Source: Actinostola sp. cb2023
Lineage: Eukaryota > Cnidaria > Anthozoa > Actiniaria > Actinostolidae
Assembly (NCBI GenBank): GCA_033675265.1
Contig: JAUJYZ010000996.1
Location: 107,001 to 171,000 of the forward strand
Length of the DNA: 64,000 bases
Reading direction: 5' to 3'
Of the stretch, positions 10,118-21,300 are shown one piece after another; positions within the stretch are counted from its first letter, which is position 1; the number at the start of each line of letters is the position of its first letter. Below the pieces are notes generated by a model, which did no database searches, had not been told where the DNA came from, and saw only the letters and a list, made by a program, of their open reading frames with translations. A program made the position numbers and the translations under genes.

Positions 10118-12085
10118 ATGAACAAACTGACTCCGTTGTTTGTCAGTTGCGTTGTACTTTTCTTCACTGTTGACTTATTGCCATTGAACGACATTACGAA
10201 ACTGGTAAAAAGAAGTGAAAATAGTTCACCGATTTCACCTCAGGGCAATTCATCGACATGCAATTCAACATTGGGCGGTAACAACTCAACAAACAACGCA
10301 AATCTCACTAATTCCTTTAACGCCACGCAAATCCACTTGAATTTGACTCAAGTTTGTCATGGATTGAAAGTGCGATGCAATGGCACACTGGTAAACTTTA
10401 CCAAGCATTGTGAAAACGGAAGTATTGGCAACATATCGTTGTATTGTGTTAACGAGTCTTTGTCGAATAATGTATCAGTACCGGGAAGTAATGTTAGTAT
10501 TGCGGCAACAAACAGCACATCCAACGATACACATATCAACTCCACTGCTACAGCTGTTAATGCCACAGTGCATGTAGCTGCTACCATCTTCCCATCACAA
10601 ACTACAGGCGTTTATACTTCAGCAACACCTAGTTTGTCAGTGACTACTTCACCTAGTTATCCTGGATCTGCTTCAGTGGGTCAGGAGTTATCAACAACCA
10701 TTCAACCATCTAGCTCTTTAGCTATTGCAATGAGCTCTTCTGTACACATTGCAAATACACCAGTTGTACTTACTACATTACTTATAACTACAACCCAGTC
10801 AACTACTACAACCCAGTCAACTACACCTCAGTCAACTACAACCCAGTCAACTACACCTCAGTCAACAACAACCCAGTCAACTACACCTCAGTCAACTACA
10901 ACCCAGTCAACTACACCTCAGTCAACTACAACCCAGTCAACTACAACCCAGTCAACTACAACCCAGTCAACTACACCTCAGTCAACTACAACCCAGTCAA
11001 CTACAACCCAGTCAACTACTACAACCCAGTCAACTACAACCCAGTCAACTACACCTCAGTCAACTACAACCCAGTCAACTACAACCCAGTCAACTACACC
11101 TGAATCAACAACGGCTAAGCCAGACGCCCCTCCAACAACACCACTCAAGGAAGAAACATTCACTCAGACAACAGTTGGCACAGAAGTTGCAACACATAAG
11201 TCCACCTCGACAGAATTGAAAACTGAGCTCTCCAACTCTGTGACTACAAGTATGTCATATTGTAATCTAAACTCATGGTGTTTGACAAGGTGAAATTATT
11301 GATTTTATTTTCCTTTACTTGCAGTGCAAAATCCTTATAACAGTGCAAAGGTATGTATAGATGCTTTTAGGTTACACTGCCAATGCTTATAACAGTGTTG
11401 TAAGGTATGTATATCAAGTTTTAGGTTACACTGCCAATGCTTATAACAGTGCAAAGGTATGTATAGATGCTTTAGGTGACACTGCCAATGCTTATAACAG
11501 TGCAAAGGTATGTATAGATGCTTTAGGTTACACTGCCAATGCAAATAAGTTTGTTGTACTTTGCAGAAATATCAAGTTTTTCTAGTGTTACAATATGAGC
11601 TCCTGTTGGCGGATTGTGTCTGCGGGGCACTGTTAGTGTTGCATTTAGTGTCATCTTATTCAATGTTGCTCGTAAAAGAAAACTGAAGAAATGTCGATAA
11701 GGGGGAAAGGTTAGTGTTACAATAGTGTTACAATTATGAGCTCCACAGAGGAGGATTGCATGTATAAGGGGTGTCGAATGATCCCCGCAAAAAGTCAGTT
11801 TCGCAAAAAAGTCTGTTTTTTTCGCAAAAAGCTGTCTCAGCCTCGAATTTTGAATACACATGTACAAAGGAAATCGGTGAAAAAGTCTCTGGCTCACAAA
11901 AAAATGCCTTGTCTCGGAGTCTCGCAAAGTCTAGCCTTGACTATTTGATTCCTTCAGACTGTTTCTTTTCCATTTTTATCTTGACATTTTTGTGTTGCTC
12001 TGATTCAAACAGCCACGAGGCAGATACTCACGGAACAACATGGATCACATGAACTTGCTGGCAAATTCAAGTGATGAAGAGTAAG
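10118..12085 (+). CDS. Secreted or membrane sialomucin-like protein, Thr/Ser-rich
   Basis: Exon 1 (10118-11249) is well supported: MNKLTPLFVSCVVLFFTVDL is a signal peptide, then about 150 residues packed with N-glycosylation sequons (NST, NGT, NVS, NAT and others, at least 15) and a few cysteines, then about 100 residues of TTTQSTTPQS mucin repeats and a Thr-rich stem. The start is the ATG at 10118; the open frame upstream lacks an ATG. Exon 2 is probably 11325-11350 (phase fits, QNPYNSAK). The transmembrane exon near 11565-11700 is unresolved: one frame gives VSVAFSVILFNVARKRKLKK (hydrophobic, then a basic stop-transfer), another a different hydrophobic stretch. A possible last exon at 12015-12085 encodes NMDHMNLLANSSDEE then stop. 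The architecture resembles CD164/MUC24-type sialomucins, but no sequence homology is claimed. Confidence 0.6.
10790..11105 (+). repeat. Coding 15-bp mucin repeat
   Basis: Tandem TCAACTACAACCCAG / TCAACTACACCTCAG units, about 20 copies, all in frame and encoding STTTQ / STTPQ. Dense Thr/Ser sites for O-glycosylation. It is the only clearly protein-coding tandem array in the window. Confidence 0.9.
11325..11550 (+). repeat. About 58-bp array repeating a mucin mini-exon and its donor
   Basis: Four to five copies of AATGCTTATAACAGTGCAAA plus G followed by GTATGTATAGATGCTTTAG. The first copy matches the end of putative exon 2 (11325-11350) and its donor. The repeated block carries both a TTTAG acceptor-like end and an AAAG|GTATGT donor, so each copy could act as a 32-nt micro-exon (32 is not a multiple of three). 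Confidence 0.75.
11767..11941 (-). mobile_element. Truncated copy of the AGGGGTG MITE
   Basis: Matches, in reverse orientation, the intact element at 35106-35303: shared AGGGGTGTC, GATCCCCGCAAAA, TTCGCAAAAAGC, GAAATCGGTGAAAA and CTCGGAGTCTCGCAAAGTCT. Its far end lacks the CACCCCT terminus, so it is truncated or decayed. Confidence 0.7.
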
Positions 12086-12598
12086 GTACAAGAGTTTTGG
12101 TAAACAGGAAAGACTAAAAGGAGGACGTGTGGCTACAGAGGGTCCTTGTTGGATAAAGTGGTCACTGATAGGGTTCAACTGACAGTGGTTCATGGCTGTA
12201 GGGGATAATGGCTTCAGATCTATGTGTACAGTCAAAAGACATGTGAAATACTGCCCCATCATATATTTATATAGGTTTTCTAAAGAAAATATTTGTGATA
12301 AATAAAACAAGGAATATCCATCGCAAATAGACACTGCAGGGTAGAAATACCAAAATAACATTCATATTTTATAGCTTGTGTGTTTTACACTGAGCACACA
12401 GCTGTTGTATATATAGTAATGATATTTCATTAGTTGCCTGGTATGATCAGCAGACACCGTAATCAGCAGACACCGTATTGTAGGTATTCACTAGATGATG
12501 TCATCAATCATTATTGTTATTATTTTGTAACTTATTCAATAACTTCTGCCCTAATGAGATTTGACAGCAACAAGTATTATATTGTATTGTATTGCATA

Positions 12599-12859
12599 CA
12601 GCCTTTTGCAAAAATTCTGTCGCGACCAAGTATATCAGTATATCAAGTGCATTATGGGTAATTAAGTAATCAAAAATTGCCCTTAAAGTGGTTTGACACT
12701 AGCAAAGTTGGTGGATATATTTAGCATAATGTTCGTTTTAGTCTTAAGTTTGTTGTTTGTAAGGATCTGATGCAATTTTGTAGGAAAACTCTAAAATAGC
12801 ATTACCCATAATGCACCCGATATATTGATATCTTGAGTGCCAGAATTTTTGCAAAGCTG
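12599..12859. mobile_element. Tc1/mariner-like MITE, copy 2
   Basis: Diverged copy of the element at 3115-3365: ends CAGCCTTTTGCAAAAATTCT and AGAATTTTTGCAAAGCTG with TA on both flanks. Shared internal words include GCATTATGGGTAATTAAGTA and TTTAGTCTTA-GTTTGTTGTT. Confidence 0.75.
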
Positions 12860-13043
12860 TAACAATAATAATATAATAACCAAGTAAATAAGTGTTTGAT
12901 TTTTTTATTGAAATTTTTTATAAAAATACATGTAATCTTGGTCTACATAATAATAACTTTATTATACATAGACCGACTTCTAAAATTTGCATAAAAGCCA
13001 AAACAATATCATTTTTGGAAAAGTAAATCTTTGATATGATAGA

Positions 13044-13244
13044 ATGAGATCATCTAAATACTATATTTGTGTTTTGAAACCAAATAAATCCATGAGAAGA
13101 TTTGAAATTGTGAAATTGCACCAAAATGAGGCTGGCGAGGACTCACTTGAAAAATACATACAAAACTCTCTATTTATGATCTGTCGTAACTCCGATGATA
13201 TTTTGTCTACAGCAAAGAAGCATTCCAAGAATGTTTATTTCTAG
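13044..13244 (+). CDS. Small ORF of unknown function, 66 aa
   Basis: An ATG-started frame beginning MRSSKYYICVLKPNKSMRRF and ending with a stop after HSKNVYF. I recognise no domain; composition is Lys/Ser/Ile-rich with no signal peptide or membrane span. It lies alone in the intergenic space beside a MITE, so it may be chance or a transposon remnant. Confidence 0.15.
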   Translation: MRSSKYYICVLKPNKSMRRFEIVKLHQNEAGEDSLEKYIQNSLFMICRNSDDILSTAKKHSKNVYF

Positions 13245-13544
13245 GTAATATTTTATATGACAGTGATCATTATTTTGTACCAGAAACGTATTGTATCGCC
13301 AAACTAAAAATATGCCATTATGAATTCGGTGTATTAACTTTGTTAATTCACAAATAATGGTGAGAACTGATCATTTTGAGACCACAACATGAGTCACACG
13401 TATACACAAATGTATAGGAAGTAATCTGTTTACTGTGGGTTGTTTGTGGGTATTTCTAATAAATAATTAAAGATTTTAATCTCAAAACCTGCATCTATTT
13501 ATTACTCAATAACTTGCTTACCATGCATCATCCTGATATACTTT

Positions 13545-13773
13545 TCCTGTCTGTCTATACACTATGTCTGTCTGTCTGCCTATACACTATGTCTGTCTGT
13601 CTGTCTCTGTATATACACTCTGTCTGTCTGTTTGCCTATACACTATGTCTGTCTATACACTCTGTCTGCCTATACACTGTCTGTCTGCCTATACACTATG
13701 TCTGTCTGTCTGTCTTTCTGCCTATACACTACATGTATGTCTGTCTGTCTATCTGTTTGTCTGTCTAGTATGT
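13545..13773. repeat. CTGTCTGCCTATACACTATG minisatellite/microsatellite
   Basis: Irregular TCTG runs alternating with CCTATACACTATG; about ten blocks. It ends directly at the XPO5 stop codon (13774), so it occupies the presumed XPO5 3' UTR. Confidence 0.85.
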
Positions 13774-16700
13774 TCATATCAGTTCTGTGGCATTCTTTGG
13801 GTCAAATAGTTCTGCTAGTCCCAAGCTCTGCTCATCATCCACTATTGCGCTGGGTTTCTTTGGTAGTTTAATAGCTGGGAGATCTTTGATTTTGATTTCA
13901 TCTTTAAACAGTTCTCCTAAGTGTTTCTAGTGCAAGAAACAGACTGAATTAGGACCATAACCACCATTTGCATGCACCAATGCATTATTCCCATGTGAAA
14001 TCAATATGAACCCCAAAAGAGAACTTTAGGGCAATGGGACCTTAAATTCTAGGGGTACAAGTTGGTTCAATGGGTTTATGACATACATACATGTGTCATG
14101 TAGTGTGCATAGAAACGTATGATGTTGGGATCCCTGTGTTCACACGTCCCGTAGGATGCGCCTGCAGAAATGCAGTATTGAAACAAGGTGACATTTAACT
14201 TACCCCTAATATATTCTCCACTATTCTTTTGAATTGATCTCTCTTGCTTTTATCTGATCTTGGTTTGCTTCCAAATAACATCTCTTCAAATGTCTAACAA
14301 AAAACATGGCCTTCATTAAATGAGACTTCATCACAACATGCATGTCATCTTTTACCTCTAATTCAGCTTGACACCCTGTCACTTGGAGTACAACTTGCTT
14401 TAATGAAGGATACTGCATTCTCTACACACAAGATGGACAACACATAAACTGGCTTGCATTTCAGGTTTTAAAATTGGAGAAATGTAAGAGACTCACTAGT
14501 AATTCGTAAAGAACACATCCTACTCTGAGTAACATGCTTTGAGCAGCTTCATCATGAATTTGAAATCCCTACAAGCATAAAACAGTAGAACTAGTAGATG
14601 ACAGTAGAACTAGTAGATGACAGTAGAACTAGTAGATGACAGTAGAACTAGTAGATGACAGTAGAACTAGTAGATGACAGTAGAACTAGTAGATGACAGT
14701 AGAACTAGTAGATGACAGTAGAACTAGTAGATGACAGTAGTACTGTAGATCAAACCATTGCAAAGCAATATTACTACCATACTTACCATTAATATCTGTA
14801 AATAAAGTGCCTCAATGACATTGGTAGAGATAGCTGAACCCATAGATTGAGCCATAGTTAGTGCCTAAGTACAAACAATCAGGAATTATAGACGTTGATG
14901 TAGCAGCAGAGTTTCCTATTCAAAACTTACTTTCTTAACGAAGGCAACACTGAGTCTGGAAGCCTTGCTACACGCAGTAGAGTCCAGCCATGTCATACTT
15001 GCAAACACAGTGGTCAACAGTTGCATATTGACACTCTACAGTATAATACATGTTATCAGTACTACACCATCGTGACACATACCGTAAATGCTCGATTAAG
15101 TGCTCTGCTTCCAATAAGCGCCCCCCTCGAATAAGCGCCTCCCCCTAGAGGTCTAAAATTTTTATAAGCGCCCCCCTTCCAATAAGTGCCCCCTCCTTCC
15201 AATAAGTGCCCCCTCCTTCCAATAAGTGCCCCCTCCCCCTAAAAGAAATGCAGAAACAACTCTCTTGTATTATTTAATAAAATAAAACTTTACCGATAAA
15301 TAAACAGAAACACGGTAGAGTGCAAACCATATGTCCGTGAAATAGTACTATTACTAAATAGAACTAAATAGTGTTATTTCTATTGTTTTCTATTGTTTCA
15401 TCAATTCTATTTAGTACTAATTAGTTAGTACTGTTTCACGGACATATGGTTTGCATTCTATACCGTAAGTTTACAGTATACCAAGTACCGCATGGTACGT
15501 ACATGTTTGCTATTTTTTTTCACTGTATATGTATGCATCATCTGAGAAAAGAAATAAGCGCCCTGCTTCCAATAAGCGCCCCCCTCGAATAATTTATAAG
15601 TGCCCAGGGCGCTAAATCGAGCATTTACGGTACATGTATGTTGATACTCTAAAGTATAATACATGTTATCAGTACTACACCGTTAACATCATGACACATG
15701 TGCTTACCACTGACTGGATTAGAATCTCACCAAGAGGTCCAAGAACTGCTTCCATCCCCTCTACATCACAAGGTAAAAATAAAGGGAGTATCAAGATGGA
15801 TACTGAGATATATATGGACATCATAGAGAATCAAGGTACTTCTAGCATAAACAAGAAATACACACATCTATTTATATGTCAAATTTAATGGTGGCCTCTT
15901 TTTTACAATAAAAAATTAAACATGTCATGATGTGTGTGATGGGAGTATAGTCTTGTGTATGAGAGTGCATGTCGTGTGATGGGTATAGTCTCGTGTATGA
16001 GAGTGCATGTCGTGTGATGGGTATAGTCTCGTGTATGAGAGTGCATGTCGTGTGATGGGAGTATAGTCTTGTGTATGAGAGTGCATGTCGTGTGATGGGT
16101 ATAGTCTCGTGTATGAGAGTGCATGTCATGTGATGGGTATAGTCTTGTGTATGAGAGTGCATGTCGTGTGATGGGTATAGTCTCGTGTATGAGAGTGCAT
16201 GTCGTGTGATGGGTATAGTCTCGTGTATGAGAGTGCATGTCGTGTGATGGGAGTATAGTCTCGTGTATGAGAGTGCATGTCGTGTGATGGGAGTATAGTC
16301 TTGTGTATGAGAGTGCATGTCGTGTGATGGGTATAGTCTCGTGTATGAGAGTGCATGTCGTGTGATGGGAGTATAGTCTCGTGTATGAGAGTGCATGTCG
16401 TGTGATGGGTATATATAGTCTCGTGTATGAGAGAGAGCATGTTATTTTCTTTGCAGAATCCATTTGCTGGTTACCTTTCACTTTTTCAGTTTCTTCTTCT
16501 ACTTGTGTTAACTTCTTAGTTTTAAAGGTACAAGCAAGAACTGAAAATAGATTGCAAAAACATAATAACAACTCAGTCTATAGCTTTGTAATATGAACAA
16601 GCTATAGCTTTGTCCTCACACCCACATACTTACAGAATACATCCATGTAGTCTTTAGTAACAATATGAACAAGCTATAGCTTTGTCCTTACCCACATACT

Positions 16701-18293
16701 TACAGAATACATCCATGTAGTCTTTAGTAACAATATGAACAAGCTATAGCTTTGTCCTTACACCCACATACTTACAGAATACATCCATGTAGTCTTTAGT
16801 AACAATATGAACAAGCTATAGCTTTGTCCTTACACCCACATACTTACAGAATACATCCATGTAGTCTTTAGTAACAATATGAACAAGCTATAGCTTTGTC
16901 CTTACACCCACATACTTACAGAATACATCCATGTAGTCTTTAGTAACAATATGAACAAGCTATAGCTTTGTCCTTACACCCACATACTTACAGAATACAT
17001 CCATGTGTAGTAACAATATTTAGTATAGCTTTGTCCTTAACAATATGAATAACAAGCTATAGCTATAGCTTTGTCCTTACACCCACATACTTACAGAATA
17101 CATCCATGTAGTCTTTAGTAACAATATGAACAAGCTATAGCTTTGTCCTTACACCCACATACTTACAGAATACATCCATGTAGTCTTTAGTAACAATATG
17201 AACAAGCTATAGCTTTGTCCTTACACCCACATACTTACAGAATACATCCATGTAGTCTTTAGTAACAATATGAACAAGCTATAGCTTTTGTCCTTACACC
17301 CACATACTTACAGAATACATCCATGTAGTCTTTAGTAACAATATGAACAAGCTATAGCTTTGTCCTTACACCCACATACTTACAGAATACATCCATGTAG
17401 TCTTTAGTAACAATATGAACAAGCTATAGCTTTGTCCTTACACCCACATACTTACAGAGTCTTTATACATCCATGTAGTCTTTAGTATGTACACAATATG
17501 AACAAGCTATAGCTTTGTCCTTACACCCACATACTTACAGAATACATCCATGTAGTCTTTAGTAACAATATGAACAAGCTATAGCTTTGTACACCCACAT
17601 ACTTACACATCCATGTAGTCAGTAACAATTACAGATATACATACCATGTAGTCTTTAGTAACAATATGAACACGCTATAGCTTTGTCCTTACTTACCCAC
17701 ATACTTACAGAATACATCCATGTAGTCTTTAGTAACAATATGAACAAGCTATAGCTTTGTCCTTACACCCATACACATACTTACAGAATACATCCATGTA
17801 GTCTTTAGTAACAATATGAACAAGCTATAGCTTTGTGTACACCCACTTACTTACCCACATACTTACAGAATACATCCATGTAGTCTTTAGTAACAATATG
17901 AACAAGCTATAGCTTTGTCCTTACACCCACATACTTACAGAATACATCCATGTAGTCTTTAGTAACAATATGAACAAGCTATAGCTTTGTCCTTACACCC
18001 ACATACTTACAGAATACATCCATGTAGTCTTTAGTAACAATATGAACAAGCTATAGCTTTGTCCTTACACCCACATACTTACAGAATACATCTATGTAGT
18101 CTTTAGTAACAATATGAACAAGCTATAGCTTTGTCATCATACTTACAGAATACATCTATGTAGTCTTTAGTAACAATTTAGCTTTGTCCTTACACCCACA
18201 GTAAGTGAACAAGCTGGTCATATCCTGTATCCTGGTCCTGACATTTCTGAGCAGCACTATTAAACACCAATGACATATAGGTTATCCATAAAT

Positions 18294-18382
<89 letters not shown>

Positions 18383-21300
18383 GGATGGATGGATGGATGG
18401 ATGGATGGATGGATGGATGGATGGATGGATGGATGGATGGATGGATGGATGGATGGATGGATGGATGGATGGATGGATGGATGGATGGATGGATGGATGG
18501 ATGGATGGATGGATGGATGGATGGATGGATGCATAAATGGATAGATGGATGAATAAATGGATAGTTACAAATGTAGATGATGGATGGATAGTTGGATGGA
18601 TAGATGGATAGGGATGGATGGATGGATAGTTAGATGATGGATGGATGGATGGATAGTTAGATGGATGGATAGATGGATTAGTTAGATGGATGGATAGATA
18701 GATGGATAGTTAGATGGATGGTTAGATGGATGGATGGTTAGATCGATAGATCGATAGGGATGGATGGATAGTTAGATGGATAGATTGATAGGGATGGATA
18801 GATGGATTAGTTAGATGGATGGATAGTTAGACGATGGATGGATGGATGGATGGATAGTTAGACGATGGATGGATGGATGGATGGATAGTTAGATGGATGG
18901 ATGGATAATTAGATGTATGGATGGATAGATAGTTTACAACTTACAATGGTTATCCAGAAATCATAACATACCTTTCAGACTGATGTGATTTGACACTCTG
19001 CCATTCATCTTGTAAGTGCTGCAAAAGACCAACAATAAAACAACACAGTCTGTGTTTAATTATCAATGTTGCTTGTATTGACTTGTGACATTGTTTTGTA
19101 CTGTTTCAAGTTTGTGAATATTAAGTAAAGCGAACTGCATCTCGCGACAAAACAAGCAGATTAGACTTGTCCCACTTACCTGAAACATGAACGTAAAGAA
19201 ATGCGCCAACACAGGAACCAGTGTTGTTTCATAGTATTCAGGAGGACAGTGAATAATGAATGGTTTGATGAAATGACTTGTATACAGTTAAAGATTATAC
19301 AGTAAATAAACCTAGAAAACATACCATGACAAAACTCAACGTTGGAAGTGGTACCACACTATCTAGTCAGACAATGGTTTGCTAATTCAAGGATATGAAT
19401 GACAATTCTCAGTCTGTAGTTTGGTAGATGCTGTAAAGTACTGATGACATGTTCATTTATAAACTGAGCAAGTCCTGGTTGACTGTATAGTTCTCCTCCA
19501 ATAGCATTACCCACATGCCCTAATGTACTGTAACTACAATAAGCAACAATAGCATTACCCACATGCCCTAATGTACTGTAACTACAATAAGCAACAATAG
19601 CATTACCCACATGCCCTAATGTACTGTAACTACAATAAGCAACAATAGCATTACCCACATGCCCTAATGTACTGTAACTACAATAAGCAACAATAGCATT
19701 ACCCACATGCCCTAATGTACTGTAACTACAATAAGCAACAATAGCATTACCCACATGCCCTAATGTACTGTAACTACAATAAGCAACAATAGCATTACCC
19801 ACATGCCCTAATGTACTGTAACTACAATAAGCAACAATAGCATTACACATAGCATTACCCACATGCCCTAATGTACTGTAACTACAATAAGCAACAATAG
19901 CATTACCCACATGCCCTAATGTACTGTAACTACAATAAGCAACAATAGCATTACCCACATGCCCTAATGTACTGTAACTACAATAAGCAACAATAGCATT
20001 ACCCACATGCCCTAATGTACTGTAACTACAATAAGGAACAATAGCATTACTCACATGCCCTAATGTACTGTAACTACAATCAATAAGACTTGGTAGGTAA
20101 GTACAAAGTACTACATTAACTAGCTTACCATGAATCTGTTAAGTGAAAGATATAGCGTTTTGTTTTTGTTACAGCACTGTTATCTTCCATTGCTCTTTCG
20201 CCATCAGCATTGTTTTGTAGAGCTAAATGAATTGACCAACATGACTATCAATGCACAAAGGTAAGCAGAGACAACTTGTTATCTATTTACCAAAGATGGC
20301 AGTTTTCTCTGAGTCATGCATGTCCAGTGATGGAATGTATGCTGGGAACATCAATGCTCTGGCTGTGGGTCCATAGAGGTTATTAATAGCCCTGTAAACA
20401 CAAACATTCAATTAAACAATGTTCTCAAAACTATTTGCAGAAGTAATACAGTTCTATGTTTTCACACCTAACAGTAGATACACATGCCGATCATGAGATA
20501 CAATGTAAGTACATAATGTATGTATATTACTTGTATATGACACATAGATGTAGAATAATACATGTACTTACTGGGTTAGTATCAAGAGACTAGGTAAATA
20601 TGGCAGGACATGTGATGAACAAGGACTGTGAGCTGAAGCACCATCAGGCATCAACCCAATGGAGCACCGGTCACTGTGACTGGTCTTAGTCTGTACAGGG
20701 AGGTACATATCAGTCATTTATAATATTATTATATACACTGATTCTATTTGATGAAGGTTTTGATCATTTACAACAGGGCTAGCTAACTAGGGCTAGCTAA
20801 GTTAGTGCTAGCTAACTAAGAGCAGGGACTTTCCTTGGCTACTGTAAGGTAACTTCTTAGCATAATAGCTTAAAGTGCCTAACATACTAATTATTATTAT
20901 CATGAAAATGTAACTATGTAAGGTGAATAGTCGCAGGATTTGATTTGATAAATCTCAAAATGCAAATAAAGTGACGTACATTGTATGGGGAGGTATCATT
21001 TATTATACAAAAGACACTATGCTACAAGTAGGGTATGACCAATATTATTGCCAGTACGTGCTATAAGTAGCGTATAACCATTGTCTATAGTATGGCTTAG
21101 AAGATGTGAATAACTTAATACCTCTGTTAATTGGCAAGAACAACATCTTTTAACAACAGCAAGGATTGTTGTCAAAGCCAGAATAAGCTGAAAGTGATAT
21201 GAATAAAGTTGACTATTTCATTGCAATAATATACCCTAGTACTGCAATATGCAAATGTAGACCTACTTTGGATCGTGTATGAGCATCTGAAGGAAAAAGA

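Larger units (their letters stand above)
12086..13513. other. Intergenic DNA between mucin and XPO5 3' ends
   Basis: Convergent intergenic region. It contains the MITE at 12599-12859 and one small ORF (13044-13244). The rest is AT-rich with no recognised exon. Polyadenylation signals for both genes probably lie here but none can be chosen. Confidence 0.4.

Noticed and set aside
11523..11927. 134-residue minus-strand frame near the mucin 3' end
   Set aside because: Crosses a MITE fragment and the mucin membrane exon in antisense; no recognisable domain.
15872..16571. 174- and 222-residue minus-strand frames with HALSYTRLY repeats
   Set aside because: 36/39-bp array; only 16475-16540 is a genuine XPO5 exon.
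18190..18534. Open frame of HPSI repeats
   Set aside because: Tetranucleotide GGAT/GATA microsatellite in an intron.
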